A stretch of DNA of 64,000 bases, taken from Streptomyces seoulensis (GTDB lineage Bacteria > Actinomycetota > Actinomycetes > Streptomycetales > Streptomycetaceae). The translations under genes and the position numbers were made by a program. Below, one piece after another: positions 1 to 8,462 of this stretch. The stretch is taken from the NCBI RefSeq assembly GCF_022846655.1, contig NZ_AP025667.1:2021001-2085000 (forward strand), given 5' to 3'. The notes below the pieces were generated by a model. The model was not told the DNA's origin. It did no database searches and saw only the letters and a program-made list of their open reading frames with translations. Within the stretch, counting starts at the first letter, position 1. The number at the start of each line of letters is the position of its first letter.

Positions 1-1
1 C

Positions 2-718
<717 letters not shown>

Positions 719-753
719 CGACAGCGGCGGCTCCTCACCAGGGGCCGCCGCGC

Positions 754-1995
754 TCAGCGGTACGCCAGGTACCGCGCCCGCACCCGGCGGAACGCCGCCA
801 GCTCGCCGTGCCAGGCGGTCGCCACCTCCTCCGCCCCGGCCCCGGCGTCGATCTTCGTGCGGACCAGTTCCGAACCCGTCAGCTTGTCGATCCAGTTGTC
901 CGGCCGCCAGGCGAAGCCGTCCCACACCCGCCGCGCCGTCACCAGCAGCGCCACCCCGGTGAGCACCGGGTCGAAGGCCGCCCGGTCGTGCACATGGAGC
1001 TGGACCCCGCCCACCGTCTTCCCCGCGAACTTGGAGAACGTCGGCGCGAAGTACGCCTCCCGGAACCGCACCCCCGGCAGACCGAGCCCGTTCGCGGCCT
1101 CCGCCCAGCGCCCGTCGATCCCCTCCGCGCCGAGGAGTTCGAAGGGGCGCGTGGTGCCCCGGCCCTCGGAGAGGTTGGTGCCCTCGAACAGACAGGTGCC
1201 GGAGTACGCCAGCGCGGTCTCCGGCGTCGGCATGTTCGGGCTCGGCGGCACCCAGGGCAGCCCGCACCCGTCGAAGAACATCCCGCGCCGCCAGCCCGTC
1301 ATCGCCACCGTCTGAAGCGGCACCCGCTCGTCGAGGAACTCCCCGTTGAACAGCCGGGCCAGCTCCGCCACCGTCATCCCGTGCGCCTGCGCGATCGGGC
1401 GCCGGCCGACGAACGTGGCGAACTCCTCGTGCAGCACCGGCCCCAGGGCCGCGCGGCCGGTCACCGGGTTCGGCCGGTCCAGCACCACGAACCGCTTGCC
1501 CGCGAGCGCGGCCGCCTCCATGCAGTCGTACAGCGTCCAGATGTACGTGTAGAAGCGGGCGCCCGCGTCCTGGATGTCGAAGACGACCGTGTCCACCCCG
1601 GAGGCGGTGAAGACGTCGGCGAGCGCCTTGCCGCTCTTCAGATACGTGTCGTAGACCGGCAGCCCGGTCGCCGGGTCGTCGTACCGCCCCTCAGAGCCGC
1701 CCGCCTGGGCGGTGCCCCGGAAACCGTGCTCGGGGCCGAAGACGGCGGTCAGCCGCACCCGGTCGTCCGCGTGCATCACGTCGACGATGTGCCGGACGTC
1801 GCGGGTGATCCCGGTCGGGTTGGTCACGACCCCGACCTTCCGCCCGGCCAGCAGGGCGTAGCCGTCGGCGGCCAGCCGCTCGAACCCGGTGCGCACCCGG
1901 TGCCCCGCACCGGCGTCCGAGGCGGGGGCCGGGACGGCGGCTCCGGCCGCGGCCGTGGCGCTGGTGGCGAGCAGGCTCCGTCTGGACAGCGTCAT
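754..1995 (-). CDS. DUF1343 / NamZ-type exo-beta-N-acetylmuramidase (GH171-like), Tat-secreted
   Basis: 413 residues. The N-terminus MTLSRRSLLATSA is a twin-arginine signal, so the protein is probably exported folded or is surface-associated. The body has the YbbC/DUF1343 signatures GVVTNPTG, VFGPEHGFRG, YDTYLKSG, FDIQDAGARFYTY, LDRPNP and PSPNMPTPETA. Characterised members (Bacillus NamZ) remove terminal N-acetylmuramic acid from peptidoglycan fragments, so a cell-wall turnover role is expected. The ATG has GGAGG seven bases upstream. It stands alone, convergent with the acylase gene and divergent from the SDR gene. The family assignment is strong; the substrate is inferred. Confidence 0.85.
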   Translation of the reverse strand: MTLSRRSLLATSATAAAGAAVPAPASDAGAGHRVRTGFERLAADGYALLAGRKVGVVTNPTGITRDVRHIVDVMHADDRVRLTAVFGPEHGFRGTAQAGGSEGRYDDPATGLPVYDTYLKSGKALADVFTASGVDTVVFDIQDAGARFYTYIWTLYDCMEAAALAGKRFVVLDRPNPVTGRAALGPVLHEEFATFVGRRPIAQAHGMTVAELARLFNGEFLDERVPLQTVAMTGWRRGMFFDGCGLPWVPPSPNMPTPETALAYSGTCLFEGTNLSEGRGTTRPFELLGAEGIDGRWAEAANGLGLPGVRFREAYFAPTFSKFAGKTVGGVQLHVHDRAAFDPVLTGVALLVTARRVWDGFAWRPDNWIDKLTGSELVRTKIDAGAGAEEVATAWHGELAAFRRVRARYLAYR

Positions 1996-2110
1996 ACGTG
2001 GACCTCCGTGAGCGCGGCGGGTGTCATGACCACGGGGACGCTAGCGCCTGGCGGCCCGCCAGGGAACGCGCCGGACCGTGGCCGTCGGGGATTCCCCTTC
2101 CCTACGGCAT

Positions 2111-2124
2111 ACCGACTGGTTAGT
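2111..2124. promoter_or_regulatory. Putative TetR operator, ACYRACYRGTYRGT type, upstream of the SDR gene
   Basis: ACCGACTGGTTAGT fits the degenerate palindrome ACYRACYRGTYRGT and shares the CCGAC..GT core and flanking GGCATA with the site at 5995-6008. It lies 52 bp before the SDR start and is probably bound by the TetR protein encoded at 3060. Confidence 0.55.
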
Positions 2125-2176
2125 CTGGCGCCGCGGCCGCACCGCCGCGTACAGCCGTTGCCGAAGGAGGCCGCTG

Positions 2177-2947
2177 GTGGAAGCCGTGCAGGACGCCGGA
2201 GTCGTCGTCACCGGGGCGGGCGGAGGGATCGGGGCCGCACTGGCCCGCAGGTTCGCCGCCGAGGGCGCCCGCGTCGTCGTCAACGACCTGGACGCCGACA
2301 AGGCCAAGGCCGTGGCCGAGGAGATCGGCGCGACCGCCGTACCCGGCGACGCCTCCGGCATCGTCGCCGAGGCCCGCGCGGCACTCGGCGGCACCATCGA
2401 CGTGTACTGCGCCAACGCGGGCGTCGCCTTCGAGGACGGGGTGCCCGGCGCCCCGCTGGACGAGCGCTCGTGGGCGGTGTCCTGGGACGTCAACGTGATG
2501 GCCCACGTCCGCGCCGCCCACGATCTGCTGCCCGACTGGCTGGAGAACGGCGGCGGCCGGTTCGTCTCCACCGTCTCCGCCGCCGGACTGCTCACTATGA
2601 TCGGCGCACCCTCCTACAGCGTCACCAAGCACGGCGCGCTGGCCTTCGCCGAATGGCTGTCCCTCACCTACCGCCACCGGGGCGTCAAGGTGCACGCCAT
2701 CTGCCCGCAGGGCGTGCGCACCGACATGCTGGCCGCCACCGGCAGCGCGGGCGACCTGGTGCTCCAGCCGACCGCCATCGAGCCGGCCGACGTCGCGGAC
2801 GCCCTCTTCGAAGGCATGGCCGAGGACCGCTTCCTGATCCTGCCGCACCCCGAGGTCGCCGAGTACTACCAGGCCCGCGCGGCCCTCCCCGACAAGTGGC
2901 TGGGAGGCATGAACCGCCTCCAGCGTGCCTGGGAGGAGTCCCGCTGA
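2177..2947 (+). CDS. SDR family oxidoreductase
   Basis: 256 residues from a GTG start with AAGGAGG six bases upstream; the frame continues upstream but without a ribosome site. Classical short-chain dehydrogenase: cofactor motif TGAGGGIG (residues 12-19), NAG (80-82), Ser134, and catalytic Tyr147 and Lys151 in YSVTK. The acidic residue after the second strand (NDLD) suggests NAD(H). The TetR gene follows about 110 bp downstream, and a putative operator precedes it. Because a related operator precedes the APH/acyl-CoA dehydrogenase pair, this enzyme may act on the same hydroxy- or keto-acyl-CoA substrate. The exact substrate is not readable from sequence. Confidence 0.85.
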   Translation: MEAVQDAGVVVTGAGGGIGAALARRFAAEGARVVVNDLDADKAKAVAEEIGATAVPGDASGIVAEARAALGGTIDVYCANAGVAFEDGVPGAPLDERSWAVSWDVNVMAHVRAAHDLLPDWLENGGGRFVSTVSAAGLLTMIGAPSYSVTKHGALAFAEWLSLTYRHRGVKVHAICPQGVRTDMLAATGSAGDLVLQPTAIEPADVADALFEGMAEDRFLILPHPEVAEYYQARAALPDKWLGGMNRLQRAWEESR

Positions 2948-3059
2948 CCCGGCCCGCGCCACCCGCGGCCGCCGCGGGATGGGAAGATCCTCCGGCGGGA
3001 GAGCGTTCCCGCGCCAGGTGAGATCAGTCTTCGACACGACGGAAAGGCAGGTGGCGGCA

Positions 3060-3653
3060 GTGCCCAGGACCACGGACGGAGACACGACGCCCGTCCCGCG
3101 GCGGCTGCTGGACGCCGCGACCCGCCTCTTCGCCGAGCAGGGCTACGACCGCACCTCGGTGCAGGAGATCGTGGAGGCCGCCGGAGTCACCAAGGGCGCG
3201 CTCTACCACTACTTCGGCTCCAAGGACGACCTCCTGCACGAGGTCTACGCCCGTGTGCTGCGCGTCCAGCAGGAGCGCCTGGACGCCTTCGCGGACGCCG
3301 ACGAGCCGGTGGAGAAGCGGGTGCGGGACGCGGCCGCCGACGTCGTCGTCACCACCATCGAGAACCTCGACGACGCGATGATCTTCTTCCGCTCGATGCA
3401 CCACCTGAGCCCCGAGAAGAACAAGCAGGTCCGCGCCGAGCGCCGCCGCTACCACGAACGGTTCCGCGCGCTCATCGAAGAGGGCCAGCGCGAGGGCGTG
3501 TTCACCACCGCCACCCCGGCCGACCTGGTCGTGGACTACCACTTCGGCTCGGTCCACCACCTGTCCACCTGGTACCGCCCCAAGGGCCCGCTCACCCCGC
3601 AGCAGGTCGCCGACCACCTCGCCGACCTCCTCCTGCGCGCCCTGCGGCCCTGA
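3060..3653 (+). CDS. TetR family transcriptional regulator
   Basis: 197 residues from GTG 3060; GTG 3051 in the same frame is an alternative. The N-terminal helix-turn-helix is typical: RLLDAATRLFAEQGYDRTSV, then EIVEAAGVTKGALYHYFGSK. The C-terminal ligand domain resembles TetR regulators of acyl-CoA metabolism (AMIFFRSMHHLS region). It sits between the SDR gene and the convergent acyl-CoA dehydrogenase operon. Two similar 14-bp palindromes, at 2111-2124 and 5995-6008, are the likely binding sites, which would make it a local repressor of both transcription units, perhaps released by an acyl-CoA. A strong hairpin follows the stop. Confidence 0.88.
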   Translation: MPRTTDGDTTPVPRRLLDAATRLFAEQGYDRTSVQEIVEAAGVTKGALYHYFGSKDDLLHEVYARVLRVQQERLDAFADADEPVEKRVRDAAADVVVTTIENLDDAMIFFRSMHHLSPEKNKQVRAERRRYHERFRALIEEGQREGVFTTATPADLVVDYHFGSVHHLSTWYRPKGPLTPQQVADHLADLLLRALRP

Positions 3654-3661
3654 CCGCACGC

Positions 3662-3695
3662 GTAAGGGGCGCCCGCCATCGCGGGCGCCCCTTAC
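3662..3695. terminator. Bidirectional terminator hairpin
   Basis: A perfect 15-bp stem (GTAAGGGGCGCCCGC and its complement) closes on a CATC loop between the convergent TetR and acyl-CoA dehydrogenase genes. It can serve both directions. Confidence 0.85.
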
Positions 3696-3708
3696 AACAG
3701 TGCTTCCG

Positions 3709-4923
3709 CTACAGGTACTTCTTCAGCTCACGCCGGGCCAGCGAGCGCTGGTGCACCTCGTCCGGACCGTCCGCGAGCATCAGCGTGCGCGCGCCCGCGT
3801 ACAGCTCGGCCAGCGGGAAGTCCTGGCTCACCCCGCCCGCGCCGTGCAGTTGGATCGCCCGGTCCAGGATGTCCACCACCGCGCGCGGGGTGGCGATCTT
3901 GATGGCCTGGATCTCGGTGTGGGCGCCCCGGTTGCCGACGGTGTCCATCAGCCAGGCCGTCTTCAGCACCAGCAGCCGGAGCTGCTCCACCGTCACCCGA
4001 GCGTCGGCGATCCAGTTCTGCACCACGCCCTGCTGGGCCAGCGCCTTGCCGAACGCGGTACGGGCGACCGCCCGCCGGCACATCAGCTCGATGGCCCGCT
4101 CGGCCATGCCGATCAGCCGCATGCAGTGGTGGATGCGACCCGGACCCAGCCGGGCCTGCGCGATGGCGAAGCCGCCGCCCTCCTCGCCCACCAGGTTGGC
4201 GACCGGCACGCGCGCGTGGTCGAAGACGACCTCCGCGTGGCCGCCATGGGAGTGGTCCTCGTACCCGAAGACCCGCATGGCCCGCTTCACGGTCACACCG
4301 GGCGTGTCACGCGGGACCAGCACCATCGACTGCTGGCGCCGGATGTCCGCGCCGTCCGGGTCGGTCTTGCCCATGAGGATGAAGATCTCGCAGTCCGGGT
4401 TCATCGCCCCGGAGATGTACCACTTGCGCCCGGTGATGACGTACTCGTCACCCTCCCGCTCGATCAGCGTGGTGATGTTGGTGGCGTCCGAGGAGGCCAC
4501 CTCCGGCTCGGTCATGGCGAACGCCGACCGGATCTCCCCGGCCAGCAGCGGCTCCAGCCACCGCTTCTTCTGCTCGTCGGTGCCGAACTGCGCCAGCACC
4601 TCCATGTTCCCGGTGTCCGGCGCCGCGCAGTTCAGCGCGGTCGGCGCCAACTGCGGGGACCGGCCGGTGATCTCGGCGAGCGGCGCGTACTGGAGGTTGG
4701 TCAGCCCGGCACCGTGCTCCGGGTCGGGCAGGAAGAGGTTCCACAGACCCTGCCTGCGCGCCTCGGCCTTCAGCTCCTCCACCACCGCCGGGGTGTCCCA
4801 CGGGGAGGCCAGCAGGGCCCGCTGCTCCTCGGCGACCGGCTCGGCCGGGTACACGTACTCGTCCATGAAGGCGAGGAGCCGCTCCCGCAGTTCCTCCGTG
4901 CGCGCGTCGAACGCGAAGTCCAT
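3709..4923 (-). CDS. Acyl-CoA dehydrogenase, ACAD10/11-like
   Basis: 404 residues beginning MDFAFDARTEELRERL. The FAD-dependent acyl-CoA dehydrogenase fold is clear: FAMTEPEVASSDATNI, ITGRKWYISGA, and near the C-terminus QLHGAGGVSQDFPLA and LADGPDEVHQ. The GPDEVH variant, instead of the common GTSEI, is what I associate with ACAD10/ACAD11 and their bacterial relatives. The start lies five bases after the stop of an APH-type kinase gene, so the two are translationally coupled; in animals the same two domains are fused in one protein. Those enzymes, and the bacterial levulinate (Lva) pathway, convert 4-hydroxyacyl-CoAs through a phosphorylated intermediate. The same role here is inference. Confidence 0.88.
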   Translation of the reverse strand: MDFAFDARTEELRERLLAFMDEYVYPAEPVAEEQRALLASPWDTPAVVEELKAEARRQGLWNLFLPDPEHGAGLTNLQYAPLAEITGRSPQLAPTALNCAAPDTGNMEVLAQFGTDEQKKRWLEPLLAGEIRSAFAMTEPEVASSDATNITTLIEREGDEYVITGRKWYISGAMNPDCEIFILMGKTDPDGADIRRQQSMVLVPRDTPGVTVKRAMRVFGYEDHSHGGHAEVVFDHARVPVANLVGEEGGGFAIAQARLGPGRIHHCMRLIGMAERAIELMCRRAVARTAFGKALAQQGVVQNWIADARVTVEQLRLLVLKTAWLMDTVGNRGAHTEIQAIKIATPRAVVDILDRAIQLHGAGGVSQDFPLAELYAGARTLMLADGPDEVHQRSLARRELKKYL

Positions 4924-4928
4924 CTGCT

Positions 4929-5951
4929 TTAGCCTTCCTGAAGAGTGGTCAGTCCGTGGTCGATGAAGACGGGCACCAGGTCCCCGATGCGGTCGAAGCC
5001 GCGCCCCACCGTCTGGCCGAGGGTGTACCGGTAGTGGATGCCCTCCAGGATCACGGCGAGCTTGAACCAGGCGAACGCCGTGTACCAGCCGATGTCCGAG
5101 ACGTCGCGCCCGGAGCGCTCCGCGTACCGCTCGATCAGCTCGGCGGGGGAGGGGTGGCCGGGGGCCTCGGCGGTGGTGGAGACGGGGGAGTCCGTCATGC
5201 CGAGCGGCTGGCTGTACATCACCAGCAGGCCCAGGTCGGTCAGCGGGTCGCCGAGGGTCGACATCTCCCAGTCGAGGATCGCCTCGATCCGGTCGCCGTC
5301 GCCGATCAGCACGTTGTCGAGGCGGTAGTCGCCGTGCACCACGGCCGGGGCCGGGGAGGTCGGCAGGGAGCGGCCGAGGGCCGCGTGCAGCTCGTCCACG
5401 CCCGCCAGTTCGCGGTTGCGGGAGGCGTCGAGCTGCTTGCCCCAGCGGCGCAACTGGCGGTCCAGGAAGCCCTCGGGGCGGCCGAAGTCGGCGAGGCCCA
5501 CCTCGGCGGGGTCCACCGCGTGCAGCTCGACCAGCGTGTCCACCAGCGACAGCACCGCGTTCCGGGTGCGCTCCGGGCCGAGCGGCGCGAGCTGGTCCGC
5601 CGTGCGGTACGGGGTGCCCTCGACGAACTCCATGACGTAGAACGGCGCGCCCAGCACCTCGTCGTCCTCGCACAGCAGCACCGGCCGGGGGACCGGCACG
5701 CGTGTGGGGTGCAGGGCGCTGATCACCCGGTGCTCGCGCCGCATGTCGTGCGCGGTGGCCAGCACATGGCCGAGCGGGGGCCGTCTGACGACCCAGCGCG
5801 AGGTGCCGTCGGAGACGGCGTAGGTGAGGTTCGACCGGCCGCCCTCGATCAGCCTGCCGGTCAGGGGGCCGGTCACCAGGCCGGGCCGTTCACGGTCGAG
5901 CAGCGCGCGCAGCCGGTCGAGATCGAGTCCGGGCGGGTGGTCGGCGCTCAT
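4929..5951 (-). CDS. Phosphotransferase (APH) family protein, ACAD10/11 kinase-domain-like
   Basis: 340 residues, ATG with an AGGAG ribosome site. The aminoglycoside-phosphotransferase/kinase fold is intact: glycine loop IEGGRSNLTYAV (residues 35-46), Brenner motif HGDYRLDN with His206-Asp208 and Asn213, and the metal-binding DWE at Asp227. It lies directly upstream of the acyl-CoA dehydrogenase with a 5-bp gap. Kinases of this subfamily paired with ACADs phosphorylate the hydroxyl of 4-hydroxyacyl-CoAs (ACAD11, LvaA); antibiotic resistance is unlikely. Transcription probably starts near the TetR-type palindrome at 5995-6008, 44 bp before the start codon. Confidence 0.87.
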   Translation of the reverse strand: MSADHPPGLDLDRLRALLDRERPGLVTGPLTGRLIEGGRSNLTYAVSDGTSRWVVRRPPLGHVLATAHDMRREHRVISALHPTRVPVPRPVLLCEDDEVLGAPFYVMEFVEGTPYRTADQLAPLGPERTRNAVLSLVDTLVELHAVDPAEVGLADFGRPEGFLDRQLRRWGKQLDASRNRELAGVDELHAALGRSLPTSPAPAVVHGDYRLDNVLIGDGDRIEAILDWEMSTLGDPLTDLGLLVMYSQPLGMTDSPVSTTAEAPGHPSPAELIERYAERSGRDVSDIGWYTAFAWFKLAVILEGIHYRYTLGQTVGRGFDRIGDLVPVFIDHGLTTLQEG

Positions 5952-5994
5952 TCATCACTCCTACGAACGGGTGAACAGGAACCCGACACATGAT

Positions 5995-6008
5995 GCCGAC
6001 CGGTCGGT
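5995..6008. promoter_or_regulatory. Putative TetR operator upstream of the APH-ACAD pair
   Basis: GCCGACCGGTCGGT contains a perfect 12-bp palindrome (CCGACCGGTCGG) and matches 13 of 14 positions of ACYRACYRGTYRGT, the pattern also seen at 2111-2124. It lies 44 bp upstream of the APH start. The divergent gene at 6203 is about 195 bp away and may not be under its control. Confidence 0.6.
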
Positions 6009-6202
6009 ATGCCGTCCAGTGTGTTCACCGGAACCGTGCCATGACGTGACCGGGCACACCTCCTCGGCCAAGGCGCCCACTTCCGGGGGACCCGGGGGAT
6101 AGGGGCGGGCGGCGACGGACAGGCTACGTGCGAACGCCGCGAACCGCTCATACCGGGACACCTGGGTTGCGTGGCGCGTGAACACCCTGGAGGGTCCAGA
6201 TC

Positions 6203-7141
6203 ATGAAGGCCATCAGCTACCGCCGCTACGGCGGCCCCGAGGTGCTGGAGTACGGCGAGCTCCCCGAGCCGAAGGTCGGCCCCGACCAGGTGCTGATCCG
6301 GGTGCGCGCGGCCGCGGTCAACCCGGTCGACTGGAAGTGCCGCGAAGGCTATCTCGACCCGATCCTCAACACCGTCTTCCCCGTCGTCACCGGCTGGGAC
6401 GTCAGCGGCGTCGTGGCGCGACCCGGCGCCTCCGTCGTCGAGTACGAGGAGGGGGACGAGGTGATCGGCTACGTCCGCGAGGACCTCCTCTCGCTCGGCA
6501 CCTTCGCCGAGTACATCGCCGCCCCGGTGCGCACCCTGGCCCGCAAGCCCGCCGCGATGTCCTTCGAGGAGGCCGCAGGACTGCCCCTGGCCGGCCTCAC
6601 CGCCTACCAGGTCCTCGTCCAGATCCTGAACGTCAGGCGCGGCGAGACCGTGCTCGTCCACGCGGCCGCCGGCGGCGTCGGCTCCCTCGCCGTGCAGATC
6701 GCGAGCCATCTGGGCGCCCGCGTCATCGGCACCGCGAGCGAGCGCAACCACGCCTACGTACGCAGTCTCGGCGGTGAACCCGTCAGCTACGGCGAGGGCC
6801 TGGCCGAACGGGTGCGCGGGATCGCACCCGAGGGGGTGGACGCGGCCTTCGACACCGTCGGCGGCGAAACCCTGAAGATCTCCGCCCAGCTCCTCACCCC
6901 CGGCGGCCGCCTCGCCTCCATCGCCGACCCGGACGTCACCGAGTACGGCGGCCGCTACTGGTTCGTCCGCCCCGACGCCGAGGACCTCACCGAGCTCGCC
7001 CGGTTGGCCGACCAGGGTGCCGTCTCCGTCCACGTGGACCGGACCTTCCCGCTGGAGCGCACCGCGGAGGCCCAGCAGCTCAGCCAGGAGGGCCGCACCC
7101 GGGGCAAGATCGTCGTCACGGTGGCCGGGGAGGACGACTAG
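6203..7141 (+). CDS. Quinone oxidoreductase-like NADP-dependent oxidoreductase (MDR family)
   Basis: 312 residues; ATG preceded by GGAGGGTCC. A zinc-free medium-chain dehydrogenase/reductase: GroES-like N-terminus (YGGPEVLEY, VNPVDWKCREGY, GWDVSGVV), then a Rossmann domain with VHAAAGGVGSLAVQIA near residues 152-167. Relatives reduce quinones or enones with NADPH. It is transcribed divergently from the APH-ACAD operon across a 250-bp spacer. Nothing in the sequence fixes the substrate. A 45-bp tandem duplication begins about 35 bp after the stop. Confidence 0.85.
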   Translation: MKAISYRRYGGPEVLEYGELPEPKVGPDQVLIRVRAAAVNPVDWKCREGYLDPILNTVFPVVTGWDVSGVVARPGASVVEYEEGDEVIGYVREDLLSLGTFAEYIAAPVRTLARKPAAMSFEEAAGLPLAGLTAYQVLVQILNVRRGETVLVHAAAGGVGSLAVQIASHLGARVIGTASERNHAYVRSLGGEPVSYGEGLAERVRGIAPEGVDAAFDTVGGETLKISAQLLTPGGRLASIADPDVTEYGGRYWFVRPDAEDLTELARLADQGAVSVHVDRTFPLERTAEAQQLSQEGRTRGKIVVTVAGEDD

Positions 7142-7176
7142 GGACCGCGGACACGCGCCGGGCGGCCGGTCGCCGG

Positions 7177-7265
7177 GCAGTGGTCCGAGCCGTCACCCGG
7201 TGCGGGGGGCCAGCCCGGCCCGCAGTGGCCCGAGCCGTCATTCGGTGCGGGGGGCCAGCCCGGCC
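7177..7265. repeat. 45-bp tandem duplication over the 3' end of a TetR gene
   Basis: Two 44-bp copies begin at 7177 and 7222 (period 45) and differ at only a few positions. The second copy contains the last codons and the stop of the TetR gene; the first lies just beyond it. The period is a multiple of three, but the stop in the gene-proximal copy prevents a longer protein. Confidence 0.85.
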
Positions 7266-7831
7266 AGGTACTCGTCCAGCAGCTCCACCTGCCGCTCGGG
7301 CGGGAACTGGGCCGGAGCGAGCAGCGCCTGCACCACCAGGCCGAGGGTGAAGGACTGGGCGCCCGTCGCGATACCGGCCGGGTCGCCGGGGGCCACTTCG
7401 CCGCGGGCCTGGGCGGCGGCCACGCGTTCCGCCAGGCGGGCGCGGCTCTCGGCGTACCTGCGGGCGTGGCCGGCGCTCAGGGCGGGGTCGGAGAGGGCGG
7501 TGTCCCAGGAGGAGACCCAGACGCGGTTGCTGTCGGTGGCCTCGGGGGTCAGCGGCAGGATGTCGAGCAGCGCGTCCCGCAGCGCCGCGAGACCCGGCCC
7601 GGTGGAGCGGCGGGGCCGGGCGCGGGTGCGCCGGTCGAGCAGGTCGAGGGCGTACTCGACCAGGGCCGGCTTGGTCGGGAAGTAGTGCGTGAGCAGGCCC
7701 GTGGTCGCGCCGAGTTCGGCGGCGACGGCGCGCAGCGTCAGCCCCGCGAAGCCGCGCGTGGCCATGACCCGCCAGACCGCCTCGGACACGTCCCGCCGGC
7801 GGGCCTCGTGATCTCCCTTGGTGCGTGGCAT
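7238..7831 (-). CDS. TetR family transcriptional regulator (BetI/AcrR-like)
   Basis: 197 residues starting MPRTKGDHEARRRDVSEAV. The helix-turn-helix is clear: VMATRGFAGLTLRAVAAELG followed by ATTGLLTHYFPTKPALVEYA. The C-terminal half has the TetR-C shape (RVWVSSWDTALSDPAL). The ATG has no ribosome site, but a TACCGT -10 lies six bases upstream, so the transcript is probably leaderless. The palindrome TAACACTTGTTA at 7852-7863 falls in the promoter spacer and is a likely autoregulatory operator. The divergent GNAT gene at 7883 shares this region and may be co-regulated. The gene ends inside the 45-bp duplication. Confidence 0.87.
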   Translation of the reverse strand: MPRTKGDHEARRRDVSEAVWRVMATRGFAGLTLRAVAAELGATTGLLTHYFPTKPALVEYALDLLDRRTRARPRRSTGPGLAALRDALLDILPLTPEATDSNRVWVSSWDTALSDPALSAGHARRYAESRARLAERVAAAQARGEVAPGDPAGIATGAQSFTLGLVVQALLAPAQFPPERQVELLDEYLAGLAPRTE

Positions 7832-7837
7832 GCCGCC

Positions 7838-7863
7838 ACGGTACATTGCCATAACACTTGTTA
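7838..7863 (-). promoter_or_regulatory. Leaderless TetR promoter with overlapping palindromic operator
   Basis: On the minus strand the -10 TACCGT (7838-7843) ends six bases before the ATG. TAACACTTGTTA (7852-7863; arms TAACA/TGTTA) lies just upstream of it, placed where a bound repressor would block polymerase in both directions. Confidence 0.55.
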
Positions 7864-7882
7864 CGTGAACGGGGAGGCCCAC

Positions 7883-8434
7883 ATGTTCCTGCTGCCGCTG
7901 CGCGACGGCGCCCACCTCGCCCCGCTGGAGCCCTGGCACGCCGAGGAGTTCGCCGAGCACCTGGACCGTGCCCGCGAGCACATCCGCCCGTGGGTCGGCG
8001 CCGCATTCGTCACCGAGGACGTGCCGGGGGCGCGGGCCACCCTCGAGCGGTACGCGGCCCGCCAGGCCGCCGACGGCGGCCGTCTGTACGGCATATGGCG
8101 GGACGGCACCCTGGTCGGCGGCGTGATGTTCACCGACTTCAGCACGGCCCTCGGCTCGTGCGAGGTCGGCTGCTGGCTGGAGCCGTCCGCCGAGGGCCAC
8201 GGCCTGATCACGCCGGCCTGCGCCGCGCTGCTGGACTGGGCGTTCGGCACCCGTCGCCTGCACCGGGCGGAGTGGCACTGCCGGGCCGACAACGACCGCA
8301 GCGCGGCGGTGGCGAAGCGGCTCGGCATGACACTGGAGGGCATACGACGCGAGGCGTGGCCGTACGCGGGCACGCGGCACGACAAGCAGGTCTGGGCGGT
8401 CCTCGCGCCTCAGTGGCACGCTCGGGAGCGGTGA
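7883..8434 (+). CDS. GNAT family N-acetyltransferase (RimJ/RimL-like)
   Basis: 183 residues from ATG 7883 with GGGGAGG five bases upstream; the frame runs further upstream but that part is the antisense of the TetR gene. RimJ/RimL-type acetyltransferase features: WRDGTLVGGVMFTDF, GCWLEPSAEGHGLITPA in the acetyl-CoA-binding region, HCRADNDRSAAVAKRLGM, and the terminal GIRREAW motif. Such enzymes acetylate N-terminal or side-chain amines of proteins, or small molecules, with acetyl-CoA. The palindrome between this gene and the TetR gene suggests co-regulation. YbaK follows 28 bp downstream and is probably co-transcribed. The substrate cannot be told. Confidence 0.87.
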   Translation: MFLLPLRDGAHLAPLEPWHAEEFAEHLDRAREHIRPWVGAAFVTEDVPGARATLERYAARQAADGGRLYGIWRDGTLVGGVMFTDFSTALGSCEVGCWLEPSAEGHGLITPACAALLDWAFGTRRLHRAEWHCRADNDRSAAVAKRLGMTLEGIRREAWPYAGTRHDKQVWAVLAPQWHARER

Positions 8435-8462
8435 CCGACGCCCCTGCCCGGAAAGGAACTTC

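Noticed and set aside
3709..5673. A 654-residue reading frame that would look like an APH-ACAD fusion
   Set aside because: The APH domain is encoded in a different frame with its own start and stop; the upstream part of the long frame is out of frame with it. They are two coupled genes.
4929..5951. APH-fold gene as an aminoglycoside resistance determinant
   Set aside because: Motifs and coupling to an ACAD10/11-like dehydrogenase fit acyl-CoA metabolism, not drug modification.
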